DNA of 64,000 nucleotides from Acheta domesticus (lineage: Eukaryota; Arthropoda; Insecta; Orthoptera; Gryllidae). Shown piece by piece: positions 1-10,489 of the stretch (position 1 is the stretch's first letter; each line of letters starts with the position of its first letter). The notes below the pieces were generated by a model. That model worked only from the letters and a program-made list of their open reading frames with translations. It was not told the DNA's origin and made no database searches. The stretch spans positions 222,437,977-222,501,976 of the forward strand of contig JAHLJT010009436.1 in the NCBI GenBank assembly GCA_031308135.1, written 5' to 3'. Position numbers and translations under genes: made by a program.

Positions 1-132
1 TATTTCGCGTCGATCTCCGTTGTGCCGCCAGGAATCGCATGATCGCCAGCACTGCTCGATACAGTCGCGATCACGCTACTCCTAGCGGCACAACCGAGAA
101 CGACGCGAAATACCGTGAGATATTCCATTTTA
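1..132. mobile_element. Palindromic MITE, copy 1, cut by the window edge
   Basis: The stretch from base 1 folds on itself: the left arm (tatttcgcgtcgatctccg, then ttgtgccgc) is mirrored by the right arm ending cgacgcgaaata at about 111. The right end runs on through gatattccat, which matches the right end of the element at 20722-20864. The outer left inverted repeat lies before the window. Both copies share a central atcgcatgatcgc core. No coding capacity is seen, so it would be a non-autonomous DNA transposon. The superfamily is not identified, because no target duplication can be read at a truncated end. Confidence 0.7.
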
Positions 133-1338
133 TTGACCCCCCCCCCGTGCGCCAATGAAGAAAAACCGAAGTATAGGATAGTGAGAAAAGATGATGCTCT
201 CTCGGCAGGCACCATCTGCTATTTCTCTGAATTCTATGTATCTGCAAGCAGTGGAGTGTGCTGCGCGTTGGTGCTGTAAAGGTTTTTTTTAATATGCTTC
301 TAAACAGTTCAGTATTGACGAATGCCGGAAGGGAAATTATGAAAAATACAATTACCAAGGGAAAGGTATGAATTAACAAATTACAGAACAATTTCGTTAG
401 CAGATGGCAATTAAAACACGTGTTTGTGACACGTACAACCGAAAACCATTATACAGAATATGTATTTTAATAATATGTTTTTAAAAACTTTTATTCCTTT
501 CATTTTTTTCTACACAAAAACAGACATATCTGTGAGTCGGAGGTATAGGACAATATGTCACATTTACTAAGTTTTATTGGAGGGTAGTTTGAAGATGTTT
601 TTACTTTGGACTTGGAAGTGGTCATGGTGTTGTTTAAAAGCACTTTAACTCTGCCAATTCTTGATGTAGGACTTAGTGATGTATACTTCTGGGTAGAGGA
701 CTAGAAATCATTGCGGCCAAAAATGGACATGGTGTCCTACACATCCGACCCACAGATATAAGTATGAACGTGAAAACATAATGTTCCTGTAAATCACTGA
801 ATGACGCTAAACATTCGTTAAGGTGCAGAACGTGTGCAAACATATCTACGAAAAAAATTGTCAAGCTCTGCTACCGTGCCAAGCGGTGGAATTGCGCTTC
901 GTCTAAAAACTCGAGGAAAGTGAGAGTCCGTCACGCAACGATGCTCTCGTTCGCAAAGAAAAGCGCCTCGACGTGCAAGGCTGAATTGAGATGTCGAAAG
1001 CACCTGGGCTTCGGGAACATAAGCTCCCAAGCACTTTAGACCTATAGTTTGAATGAATAACTTTGATGTTCTTATTATCTTCACACTGCCTGTTTTAATG
1101 ACATTTAGTTATGCGCAGGGCGTATGTTTTGTTGCTTGTGTTATATTTTATTATAATATATTGGTGTTCTTGGTTTCCAGAGGAGGGCAACAGCACGAAA
1201 CCATTTTCCTTGTGTATTTTCGTTAGTGGAAAATATTAAAGAGAAAAATTTAATTTATTTCTGAAATATATTTTTGAAACATTTTTTTGAACTCATTACT
1301 CGAAAAAAATATCTAAAATACCCTTAAGTTGTAAGAAA
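133..1338. other. AT-rich stretch with no recognised feature
   Basis: It starts with a homopolymeric C run at about 137-146. Otherwise it is AT-rich with scattered short open frames that lack any recognisable domain. A mildly GC-richer patch lies near 880-1030. Nothing else is supported. Confidence 0.5.
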
Positions 1339-1800
1339 TTGACCGGCTGAGTGAACCATCTCTGCAGCGACTGGGACCGGGGGGGGTTCTGGGGTTCTAC
1401 TATATTTCCGACGGTGACGGAAATTCAACATGAGTTATTTAGCTAGGTCGAATTCAGCAGACGTCTGAAGGAATATTCAGGCGGCCGGCGGCTCTCACCG
1501 TACGTTCTCCGTGGTTTCTCCGATCAATAACAGGCGAATGCTGGAGTGGTACCTTAACAAACTGGTCAAGAACCGCGCGCAACGTTTCCTTGACCTGTTT
1601 TTTCCTCTTATGCACACACATTGACACTTACATGCACTACTCTACCACACGTGTTGGGAGCGTAGAGTATGTCTCAGCAGGCGCGTTGTCCGCTGTGGGA
1701 GATAGCGAAATGCCTGGAGGCGCAATTGTTCGCAAGCCGACGTGGAGATCGGCGCTGAATCTCACCAGCCAGCGGGGTAGGGCACAGAATTTTTGTGAAA
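1339..1800 (+). mobile_element. SINE family A, copy A1 (3'-truncated)
   Basis: It opens with a tRNA-like head (gaccggctgagtgaacc) with a degenerate B-box region near 1390. The family body follows: the block gtggtttctccgatcaa near 1511, the cgaatgctggag block, the acatgcactactctaccac block and the gatcggcgctgaatctc block. These blocks recur in order in the copies at 7.1, 11.2, 40.2, 48.2 and 57.4 kb. The terminal part with the AATC-type tail is missing after about 1800. Heavily diverged, so an old insertion. The tRNA origin is inferred from the better-preserved copies. Confidence 0.75.
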
Positions 1801-1815
1801 TAATCTCTTGAACGC

Positions 1816-2216
1816 ATGATGCAAGGCAACGGTATCGTGTTCGTACCTGTTACCACCAGAGGATGGATATTTCATATTTCGTAAGCTGTGGGGGTAGTAG
1901 TATTCTTAGTATGAGCTGAGCGTTTTCAGAAGCGTTTGGCGAGCTGAGATTTATAACAAGCCTGTGTGACCGGTGACTTATTTGATCCCTCTTTTATATT
2001 TTCATACCAACGTGGGACATCAGACAGCAAAGAGTGCGCTTTGGATACTTTGGAGCAATATTCAGTTGTTCCTTGTCACTATATACATCAATCATAATGC
2101 TGTTTTCACTAATAAAATGTATGTTGTGCAATCCTTCTTTTACTGTATTATTAGTTACGAATCAACTGTTTGTACCTTTTAAAAATTCTACCTATATTAG
2201 AATTTTATTAGGCTAA
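1816..2216. other. AT-rich stretch with no recognised feature
   Basis: Two overlapping open frames of 60-69 codons occur (about 1973-2216). They have AT-rich composition, no known motif and a hydrophobic bias that TT-rich DNA produces by itself. They are not called as genes. Confidence 0.4.
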
Positions 2217-2227
2217 ACATCTGCAGC

Positions 2228-2228
<1 letters not shown>

Positions 2229-2280
<52 letters not shown>
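2229..2280 (+). repeat. (TAA)n microsatellite, 5' flank of a retrotransposon end
   Basis: About 17 perfect TAA units directly precede the truncated retrotransposon 3' end at 2297. A second, shorter AAT tract follows it at 2448-2478. Confidence 0.95.
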
Positions 2281-2282
<2 letters not shown>

Positions 2283-2296
2283 TGTAATAATAAATA

Positions 2297-2447
2297 ATTG
2301 CTTTATTTGGAACAGCCCACATTTTGCGCAAAGTATTGTAGAGGCACCGACAGTCCCTAGATCTACTCCTTAGGTAGCTGGTTGCAACCTGGAGTAGATT
2401 TTATATTCAGCCGACACATAACATCTTTAGTCGTGATATAGATGAAT
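2297..2447 (+). mobile_element. Dong/R4-like non-LTR retrotransposon, 3'-UTR fragment
   Basis: This 150-bp segment aligns almost base for base with 62541-62690, the 3' untranslated region after the retrotransposon reading frame. Shared landmarks are ctttatttggaacagccc, gtattgtagaggcac, ggttgcaacctggagtag and tctttagtcgtgat. It is a severely 5'-truncated insertion, as expected from target-primed reverse transcription. It is bounded on both sides by TAA/AAT microsatellite. No coding sequence remains. Confidence 0.9.
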
Positions 2448-2478
2448 ATTATTATTAATAATAATAATAATAATAATG
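2448..2478 (+). repeat. ATT/AAT microsatellite, 3' flank of the retrotransposon end
   Basis: It reads attattatt and then aataataataataataat, so the tract switches from ATT to AAT. It follows the 3' end of the element directly. Confidence 0.85.
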
Positions 2479-2616
2479 TTATAATAATTCAATACCACTT
2501 TACCGGACCAAATAATTCAAAAATACTAGATTGACTATCAAAACAGTAGACTGCAGCTAGAAACCATGAGAATTGTAGAGCCTTGATGGGGCAATGACGT
2601 GTACATTTCCAGTTTC

Positions 2617-2730
2617 AACCGGCGCGGCGGACACTCAGCCTGCGTGAGGCCTCCGCGAGCCCCGTCCGGCGCCCGGAAGCGATGCTCCCGTTGCGCTGAG
2701 CTGCGTCCTCCGCGAGGGGCGCGAAACTGG
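2617..2730. other. Small CpG-rich island
   Basis: About 115 bp rich in CG dinucleotides (ggcgcggcgg, gtccggcgcccgg, gcgaggggcgcg) in AT-rich surroundings. A 73-codon Arg-rich frame crosses it, but that is expected from its composition. No function is assigned. Confidence 0.5.
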
Positions 2731-4245
2731 AGACAGCAAAACTCAGGGCTTCATCTGGTGCAGAAGGTTGTGCGAAAAGCATCACGAACTCGTGTCAAGA
2801 TACTGCTACCTCGGATATGAATAAGCACTTGCGCCAAAGTTGCAAACGTTGATCGTTTTTGAAGCGCCAATTTTTAATATTAGATTGATTTGAAAGGCTC
2901 TTGAAATGCTACTTGTTCATCTGTTTTCCGTGGTTGAAACAGTGACGTCAAAATATTACGTTAGATTCAAATTGTCTTGGATTAATTTTCGTAAAATGTT
3001 AAGTGACAAAATAATTCTGAAAGCCAAAAGTGTGACTACAATAATTTCGAATATTCCACTTCTCGGAAATATTCTGAGAATAGATATTGGAATTGTAAAA
3101 TATCTAATAACAGTGATGTAGCGCATTTTAAGATTTAATTTATTTTCTAATATTTCTTTACTACAAAATAAATTATTTTATTTTTAAAATGCAATCCACA
3201 TCGTCAAATAAGACGTCTTATGTAGTTTCATACGCTAATAAAGATACAGTAAGTACTCTGTGACAGCTTGGAGTACCAGTTCTGATTTTCTATTTTCGTT
3301 TTTCAACAAGTGTTTTTTCCCCTCTGCGAATTATGTATGTTATCGGTGCTTGGAGGACGTACTTGTTGGCGAGTGACCGAGCTTCACGAGTGTCACTCAA
3401 TTAACATGTAGAGGAGGAGAACAGTGCTTTCTTGTCATCTCTTTGTTAAGAAAGAACAATGTGCCAGATTAGAAATGAAACATCCACTTGCAGTGTTAAT
3501 ATTTCTTAACTGTAATAAAAAAAATGAAACCACACCGAAATTCTTTCCATTCCCTCACCATTTTCTATGGCAAGGAGTCATGTCATGTGAAGCAACTGTG
3601 AACTACTGACATTGTGAGGAGATGAACACTTTCGCCATACAAAACTGACGTTTTATAGAAATATTTCAGTCAAATTTCTGTATTTTATTTGTTTCTATGC
3701 GCCGAGGAATATCTGCTGCCCTTGCTAAAATTCGCTTGTTAAAACCTTCATTGCAGCGCTCAGAAGCACGGAGAAGACACCGAGAAGAATGTATGCCCTT
3801 CACAATTAGGAAAATACACCAACGCTGAGTCCTTTTACAACGCTGAGTGGCTTAGTCCTTGTATGTTCTGCCCCCTTGTATTACCTACATTTGTACCCCC
3901 TGGCTCATTCAACTGTAAAATGAAGTGCTTCCGACTTAATTACAGTGTAGTCAAGAGCATGATGTCTTTATACCGGGGTGTTCCAACTCACAAAAACCCA
4001 ATGTAGACGACATTTCAACTCGACTCGTTTCTAATTAATGCGCTTGCAGCGCTTCCGAAACAACTAGAAGTAATCGTGAACAAACTGACAAGAAATTTGA
4101 AAAGACTTTTGAAATTGTGATATACACCGTACATTTTACATACGTCAATGAATTATACACAAAAATATCTAATGCAAATTTATTAGCCCCTTCGAATATT
4201 CTATTCACACCTTCGAATATTTATACGGCAGCACCCATATCTGAA
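2731..4245. other. AT-rich stretch with no recognised feature
   Basis: It contains isolated open frames of 61-71 codons at about 2906-3121 and 3424-3609, with no identifiable domain. Near 3973 there is a taccggggtgttccaac string that resembles a transposon terminus, but no partner end was found. Confidence 0.4.
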
Positions 4246-4836
4246 GGCGGGGCCTCACATTCGGTATTCGGCGAGTAGCGAGCGATTGTTGGTCAAATCC
4301 CAAATAGGTTGGATGAGTTGCAAGCTTTTCAAGCATTCAGTGAAATGTCCCAATTATATTTTCTACACCTACTACCTAAAACATATCTCCTATTTTTTAA
4401 AGGTACGTAATGTCCTCCCCTCCTGTCCACCCTTTGTTGGCTCAATTAATCCAGATTTCTAAGTATTACAAAGTTCAGTATTAAAAAGTAAAGTTAAATA
4501 ATTTGCTGAAAAAAGATATTATTTGGAAGCTAATGTTGCATTTGATTTCCATTTTTACCCGAGTTTAATAATTAAAACCAAAGTTTATGAAGACTTGAAG
4601 AGAAATGATATAATGCTCAATTCATCAAAGTCCTATTTCTCAAAAGTAACACTGTTCTTATAACATTGAGCCACCGATTTGTCGAGCGACGAACATTGTG
4701 TCCTCGCCCTACCCACCGCATGTCAACCTTTCGGACACATCACCGGAAGCGAACATTCACCGAACATTTCGGCTTCTCTGAATTGGACAAGCAGTCGCTC
4801 GCTACTCGCCGAATGCCGAATGAGTGGAGCCGCCTC
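4246..4836. mobile_element. Inverted-repeat (DNA transposon-like) element T1
   Basis: The left end at 4246-4292 reads ggggcctcacattcggtatt, then cggcgagtagcgagcgattg. It is matched in reverse complement by the right end at about 4790-4836 (ggctccactcattcggcatt, then cggcgagtagcgagcgactg). The arms are about 45 bp and well matched. The 500-bp interior is AT-rich and non-coding, which fits a non-autonomous element. No target-site duplication is certain. It sits only about 30 bp from the next inverted-repeat element. Confidence 0.75.
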
Positions 4837-4862
4837 GCTGCCCGGGGACCTAAACGTTTCCC

Positions 4863-5670
4863 CAAAGGGCGCTCCACAATAGCCCGTGGACGGGAACGGC
4901 AACGCGAACGCGAAGGCAAAGAAAGTTGAAAGGCGGACATCTCAAGCAGGCGTTCACAACACGACGGGAACGGGAACGCGAAAGATGGTCAACATTTATC
5001 TCGCCCCGGGAACGGGAAGCCTCTCGACCAATGAGAGTACAGCAAATGGAGGCGAAGCTTTCCAGCTGATCGAGCGCGCGGCCTGCGCGCGAAACTGGTC
5101 TGGAGCGGTGTTGAGGTTACAGCGTGGATTTGCGAGGTTAAGGTTTGAGGAGGATTTAGTTAGTCGTTGTTGAATTGTTTTAGTTCTTTTTAGTGATTTC
5201 AGTATTTTTTGTTTTCTTTTCATATTAATATATAGAATTAAAATTTCCCACAAAATATTTTTTTGGTTTTGTTTAAGTACATTGGAGTTTTTTGTTTATT
5301 GATTAATATTTCTTTAGTTGCATTTTCCATAAGTTCTTAGTAGTTTTTGCATTTTTTCGTTCTGATGAATTATTTTTTTAATTAATATTCTTTCGTTAAA
5401 GTATTCATTATTAATACTACCACACGCAAAAGACGGACAGATGGCAAAGCAAAGAATGAACAGAGTAGCTCAGCTAGGAGTGCTTTGGTTTCGGAGACTC
5501 TTTCCTGAAGTACTCGTTTTTGCCGCTACAGGTTCATAGCGCTATTCCTCTTCCCGTTGGCGTTTATTGTGAAGCGCACGTCCCTCGCGTTCCCGTTCCC
5601 GTCCTCGCCTTCGCGTTGCCGTTCCCGTTCGCGGGCTATTGTAGAGCAGCCTTAAAGAACGCCCTTTGAG
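4863..5670. mobile_element. Inverted-repeat (DNA transposon-like) element T2
   Basis: The left terminus from 4867 (gctccacaatagcccgtgga, then cgggaacggcaacgcg) is mirrored at 5585-5651 (gcgttgccgttcccgttcgc, then gggctattgtagagc). An outer aaagggcg motif is also mirrored (cgccctttg near 5656), so the true ends may lie slightly outside, with a 15-bp indel. A related internal motif (acgggaacgggaacgcg) recurs near 4964. The interior is AT-rich, includes a T-rich 5200-5400 stretch, and encodes no transposase. Superfamily not assigned. Confidence 0.75.
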
Positions 5671-5930
5671 CGCGTGTCTTGCAGAGCGCAGAGCGACGCA
5701 GCTCTTGGACTCCGCTCCCGAGCGGCGCCGTCTCGCCGGCGAGCGGTGCACGCGAATCCTTCTGGGATGCGCGGCGTCTGGCGTCGGCGTCTGGCGTCGG
5801 CGTCGACGGCGTCGGCAGCGTCGGCAGAACGGCGGCCGCCGCGTGATTTCGCGGAGGCCACTTCCCGAGAGAAGTCGCGAGTTGCAGCGACGCAGCTGCA
5901 GCCACGAAAGGAATTCTCTAAAAGCCTAGC
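5671..5930. other. CpG-rich island
   Basis: A GC-rich block directly follows element T2. It contains a short gcgtctggcgtcggcgtc-type repeat (about 5768-5815). Several mutually overlapping frames on both strands are open, which is typical of CG-rich DNA, so none is called. The end, near cagctgcagccacgaaag, returns to AT-rich sequence. Confidence 0.5.
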
Positions 5931-7057
5931 ATGGAAAGTGAAACAGTCTCGAGGGAATTGTAATATTGGGAAAGAACTAAATGCTGGGGCAGGAGATTGG
6001 GTAATTTAACGTTGGAATAATTCGAATTATTGTGAAATTCGAAGAAACTTGTTCTTGAATTCGCTTTTAAAACGGCGTTGACTACAGTTTTATTCCTCTT
6101 TTGAAACAGCTAAAACTGATTTATTCTCTAATATTCTGTTGTATAATTCAAAAACACTGTTTTATAATTTCAAATCAAATGACAAATACTGAAATTTAAA
6201 TGACCGATGCAATGCACATTTACATCCATAAAAATGTAACACTCGGAATGAAATAGAAACAGTACTGTCAACGAAGACAAGCGATGCATGAAATATTTAT
6301 TGGGAGCTTGACCAAGCAACTTCCATAGCTGGAGAGACTGCACGCTGGGACACTTTCTGCGGAGATGCCGCGTGCAAAGTGCAGAGGCATCGCGGAGGCA
6401 TCGAAGATCTAATTAAAATTTACAAATGTTTTCGTTCCTTTTGCGGATTCCAGAGTAGAGGTTTGGTTTGATTGGTGTACGCGTTTCAGCCTCGCATTTA
6501 CGTTTTTTAAAATTTATTTTTACTTACTGATCAGTCCTAAGGCGTTACATGTGATGGTTTCAGATTACAAAAAATTCAACTTGTATTCCTCTAACAATTT
6601 GAGGTTAAGCCAATTGGGCTCCTGCATTTTTATTTGTTAATTTTCTGTGTTATTGGTAGACAATGATAGAGTGGGTTATAGGGGAAAATAATTATTTTAT
6701 GACATCATGGGGGTATGCTTTCTTGATACTGGGAAAGCTCGGAAATGTTTTTTTCTAGCGGATTTGGGGCGGAAGGGAGACATAGAAATACGTAATACAA
6801 CGTAATTTAATTTCATTTAATTGTTTAATTTTAATTGGTTTATGAATGATATCAGGGACTGAATGCAAAGATCACGATGAAGTTGATTATTTTGGACAAT
6901 GCAGGGAGCGTTTGTGATTTTACGAATACATTTATTTTGAAATGTTTGAAGGCGATTAATAGAACAGGCGTATAATAGAACAGCGTTTGTGACAATGATC
7001 TATTAAGTAACGAATGTAGTCGGATTGATTTTCCACAAGCCTTATTTATAACGTCAA
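5931..7057. other. AT-rich stretch with no recognised feature
   Basis: It is non-coding in appearance. A short imperfect duplication of the phrase aatagaacaggcgtataatagaacag lies near 6958. Nothing else is supported. Confidence 0.4.
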
Positions 7058-7443
7058 TTGATGTCGCTGAGCGCCTCAGAGCGGGAGGTCTGGGGGTTCG
7101 AGTCCCGACGGTGATACGATTTTCGATACCATAGCTACACAGCTAATAGATCGAATCCAGCTGCTGCCAAGAGGAGAATTCTAGCGGCCGGCTGCTCTGA
7201 TCGGTAGTATTCCGAAGTTTCTCCGCTCAGCACCAGGCGAGTGCCGGCAGATCCCTGCTAGTGGGAGATACCTTGTTCGGGAAAACCTATAACCCGACGG
7301 GTGGATCGGCGCCAGACCTGGCCATCCAGCGAGAGAAGATCACTGCCACCTCTCGCGATAAAAAGCATGCACCACACTTACGGGCCTAATGGCGTTAGCA
7401 GTTGATGCCCCCGGAATTACTAATCAATCAATCACTCAATCGA
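7058..7443 (+). mobile_element. SINE family A, copy A2 (internally deleted)
   Basis: The head contains a near-ideal pol III B box (gggttcgagtcccgacgg at about 7096-7113). The shared blocks gcggccggctgctctgatcg, tttctccgctcagcacc and ggcgagtgccgg follow. The sequence then jumps straight to ctagtgggagatacc, so the central 150-bp pyrimidine-rich block of the family is missing. The 3' end is the family terminus: ggcgttagcagttgatgc, then aatcaatcaatcactcaatc. That AATC-type tail, rather than poly(A), is shared with the other full copies. Confidence 0.9.
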
Positions 7444-7444
7444 G

Positions 7445-7680
7445 GCTGCTTGTGGGGCCGAGCGACCCGCGGCGCGGGTGACGTCAAGGGCGTTGCCCAG
7501 ACGCTGGCGGCGGCGGCGGAGGCGGCGACGACGACGGCGACGGCGGCGACGGCGATGGCGCCGCCCCGAGCGGTGATTGGAGTCAATGAGCTGACACCGC
7601 GCGCGTGCAGTGCAACCGTCGTCTGGGCATTCGTCGATTTCCTAGGCGTCCAATCAGTGTTTCTCAGTTTTGCTACGTAG
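7445..7680 (+). promoter_or_regulatory. CpG island with CRE and two CCAAT boxes (candidate promoter)
   Basis: A GC-rich block starts immediately after a SINE tail. It holds a perfect CRE (tgacgtca, 7479-7486), an inverted CCAAT box (attgg, 7576-7580) and a forward CCAAT box (ccaat, 7650-7654). A run of ggc/gac triplets (7505-7560) lies between them. CRE plus CCAAT in a CpG-rich setting is typical of TATA-less promoters. That it works as one is inference, and its direction cannot be decided. The 92-codon Ala/Thr-rich frame inside it is a triplet-repeat artefact. Confidence 0.4.
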
Positions 7681-7689
7681 ATTTTCTTT

Positions 7690-8585
7690 TGATACTGGTG
7701 CAAACAATAAAAAATTGGATTTGCTTATATGTTAATGTTTATTCGATGATGATAATGATGATTATTATTGTTGATACATATATAAATACACATTCGATAC
7801 ATTGTGTGTTATGTCTGTAATATTAAATGTTTACTCAATGGTCTACTTTTAAAACAGGATTATATTGCTGAATGTACAACCAGTTGCAACAATGGAACTC
7901 CTTTTATTATTGTATCTTGTTAATATATTATTATTATTAATGAGCAATAGTTTTCGTAAGTTATTTCATTATTACTACCTTCACGAGGAAAAAAGTTTCA
8001 GATAGTGCGTTACTTAAATATTAAAATTCATAATTTTCTTTCCCAGTGAATTTGCTTTATTTTAATTTTTTTCGTGTGTTCTTCGCTCTTTTCTGCTTCA
8101 TTTCTACTCATCGTCTTTTCCATCTCTTTTATTGTACAATGTAAAGGCCGTTCCGCTTGTGGGCTACCTCCAGGTCTTCATAAAAGCAGACTTTAAAATA
8201 AGAAACGATCCTTATTAGCCGAACTTACAAAATGTCAATTTCTGGCATCGTTAAGAAAACTAGAATTTAAATCGTGTACAGAATGTTATATATTGTGAAA
8301 GTACGTGATCAGGGGACTTTTATTTACGTCGTGTTGGTGAGACGTGGCTAAGTGGAATTGATAACAATTTATTTATATTTCATGCTATGTCCAGAGACCT
8401 GGCGTGAGTACAGATACCGTGATCTTATTGTAGAGCTTCTTTTCTGTGTTCGTTGGGAGTATACATCACCATTGGGGAGAGAAGAAAAGCGAAAAATGAT
8501 GGAATCAATTAATGATGAACATGTTTGCAAAGGAATTAGGCGAAAATACCTGCCACAAACTTTTTCTCTTGCACATAACTTCACC
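7690..8585. other. AT-rich stretch with no recognised feature
   Basis: It contains short ATT/ATG microsatellite-like runs near 7746-7772 and 7926-7941. Frames of up to 78 codons (8352-8588) have no recognised motif. Confidence 0.4.
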
Positions 8586-8589
8586 TGAT

Positions 8590-8735
8590 ACACGATGGCT
8601 AGCGCAGACTATAAAGCCTCGTAAATGGAAAGTCCTGGGATCGATCCCTGTGCGGCCCCATACGTGCTTCGCTCCCTTGCGACCGCAGCGCTGTGGACGA
8701 CGCAATAGATTTCCCTTAACGAGTATTCGCCGCAC
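8590..8735 (+). mobile_element. tRNA-like SINE head (family E)
   Basis: An A-box-like stretch (cgatggctagcgcagac, about 8592) is followed 45 bp later by a B-box-like stretch (tcctgggatcgatccctgtg, about 8633). A body that looks unlike family A follows. The spacing suits a tRNA-derived pol III promoter. No second copy was found in the window and the 3' end is not defined, so the call rests on the two boxes alone. Confidence 0.4.
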
Positions 8736-8842
8736 GCATTGTAGTCGTAATGGGAAGTTATTGTTTGAGCCGTATTCATCCTATACAGCAGAGGTTCGCA
8801 AAATATAATATGCATGCCGGTCATTTACGTAGAAGTATGCGC

Positions 8843-9178
8843 TCAATGAACGGGATATACGATCATCACTTTATAATGAAACAGGATGCAAGATCCGTAC
8901 GCGTTGCAGGTACGGTAACCTAGATATTCTAACACAAGTGTGTTAAACTACCATCAACTTGCTGTCTCACCACAAATTATAACGTATCTCTGTTATTTTA
9001 TCATGCTTTGTTCAATGAACGGGAAATTGATCACAAGTTCATAGTGAAACAGGATGTTTAGTTAACATAATATACAGACTAACCTGCATTTTCTAATATA
9101 AAGGTAATATCAACATTTATGTGCAGTCTCATCAAAAATAAGTATCCCTAGGTTTCATTACAGCCATTCTTAACATGA
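8843..9178 (+). repeat. Diverged tandem duplication, 169-bp period
   Basis: Two consecutive units begin at 8843 and 9012 with tcaatgaacggg and continue through gtgaaacaggatg or atgaaacaggatg, a taacct...attctaa block, an atcaac block and a final gtctcaccacaaa or gtctcatcaaaaa block. The match is collinear along the whole unit but heavily diverged. It is an old tandem duplication or two units of a decayed satellite. It is non-coding. Confidence 0.75.
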
Positions 9179-10480
9179 TTTTTCTTTTTTCATCGCCGGA
9201 AAGCTTTCACGACAAAATGGAATAAAAATGTCTTCTTTCCTTGAGTTATGGTTACTAAAACTTCTCTATTTCATCGATGAAATAGATTCCAGGCGAATTT
9301 AATATTCCAGCTAGGAGCCTTCAGATGTTTGCATTATGAAGTTTTTCATTTATTTTATTCTAAAAAAAGGTTTTTCTTTTGAAACTAATTTTTTTTGAAC
9401 TCATAACTCCAAGCGATTGATGAAAATAGTTTTTATGTCAAATAAATACTTAATAAAACCACGGTGAAATTGCCGTGTAGGTTTTACTTTCACAATTAGG
9501 AATAAGAAAATGCATGTACTAATATTTAGTCTTCTTCGTTGTATTGTAGCGTAAGTTCTAATGTTTAAAAATTGAGTAAGTGTGAGGTATATTGTAGATA
9601 AAAAATATATTTAGCAATCATTCGTGGAAATGGCTCCTGTGGCTTGTACTGTTTCACTATCGGCTGCCATATCTCTCTATGCCATTAATTTGCTTAAATT
9701 TTCTGCTTTTGATTCCTTCTCAGATGGCGTGATTATACGAGGGTATGTGCTAACTCCGTTACGAGTGAGGTCATATCAGAGGTCTGTTGGTATACATTTA
9801 AATCAATTTATGGCCACGCGGACTTCTTCCAGAAAAATATGTCTACGGTTAGTGCGGGCGTTTCATTTGTGGATACAACGTTCTGGTCACAGAATTATAG
9901 GTTATTACACGAATACGCAACCATTTATTGTAAGTGTTACAAGTGAAGGATTACATTAAAAAAAGAAGCTTACGCCTTTCTTCATCTGTCCTTACGTAAT
10001 TTGAATGTTCAGTTCCATATGATAACATGCTATATTGATGTTATCCATATGACAGAAGCCATGCGCTCTTGCCCGTAAATCACGGGCAGTTCGTGGGATC
10101 CCTAACATTCTATGGCTTTTCGGGCATACTGGTATAATTTTAAAAAATCTAAAATTGAGATTTCAAGTTAAAAAGGTTGAATTAAAATCGTTTTTATGTG
10201 GAGTAAGTATTTATCCCTGACCTTATTCCAATTTCCTCTTGGCAGCACATGCATCCCTATTTCATGGACAGAGATCGTCAATTATTTTTAAGGTATAACG
10301 TGTTTTAAAATTCAGTTTTATAAAATCTGTTTTCATAAATTAAAAAACATCAACAAGACTCAACAATTTTTTGATATAATTTGAATATCGTCGACATAAG
10401 GGAAGCGAATGAAGTTGTGTGGAAATTAAATCTCGCTCTGCTCTATAAAACTCTAAAATAAATTTTTTTGTTGCAATCGT
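9179..10480. other. AT-rich stretch; 111-codon frame of unknown meaning
   Basis: An open frame at 9624-9959 (+) of 111 codons is longer than most in AT-rich parts of this window. I recognise no domain, and its start has no supporting context. A short dyad, atatgataac...gttatccatat, lies near 10017-10052. Nothing else is supported. Confidence 0.35.
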
Positions 10481-10489
10481 ATTCCGAAA

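Noticed and set aside
3970..3995. taccggggtgttccaac as a mobile-element end
   Set aside because: No inverted or direct partner was found in the window.
9624..9959. 111-codon frame as a gene
   Set aside because: No known domain, no supporting start or splice context; kept only as a note.
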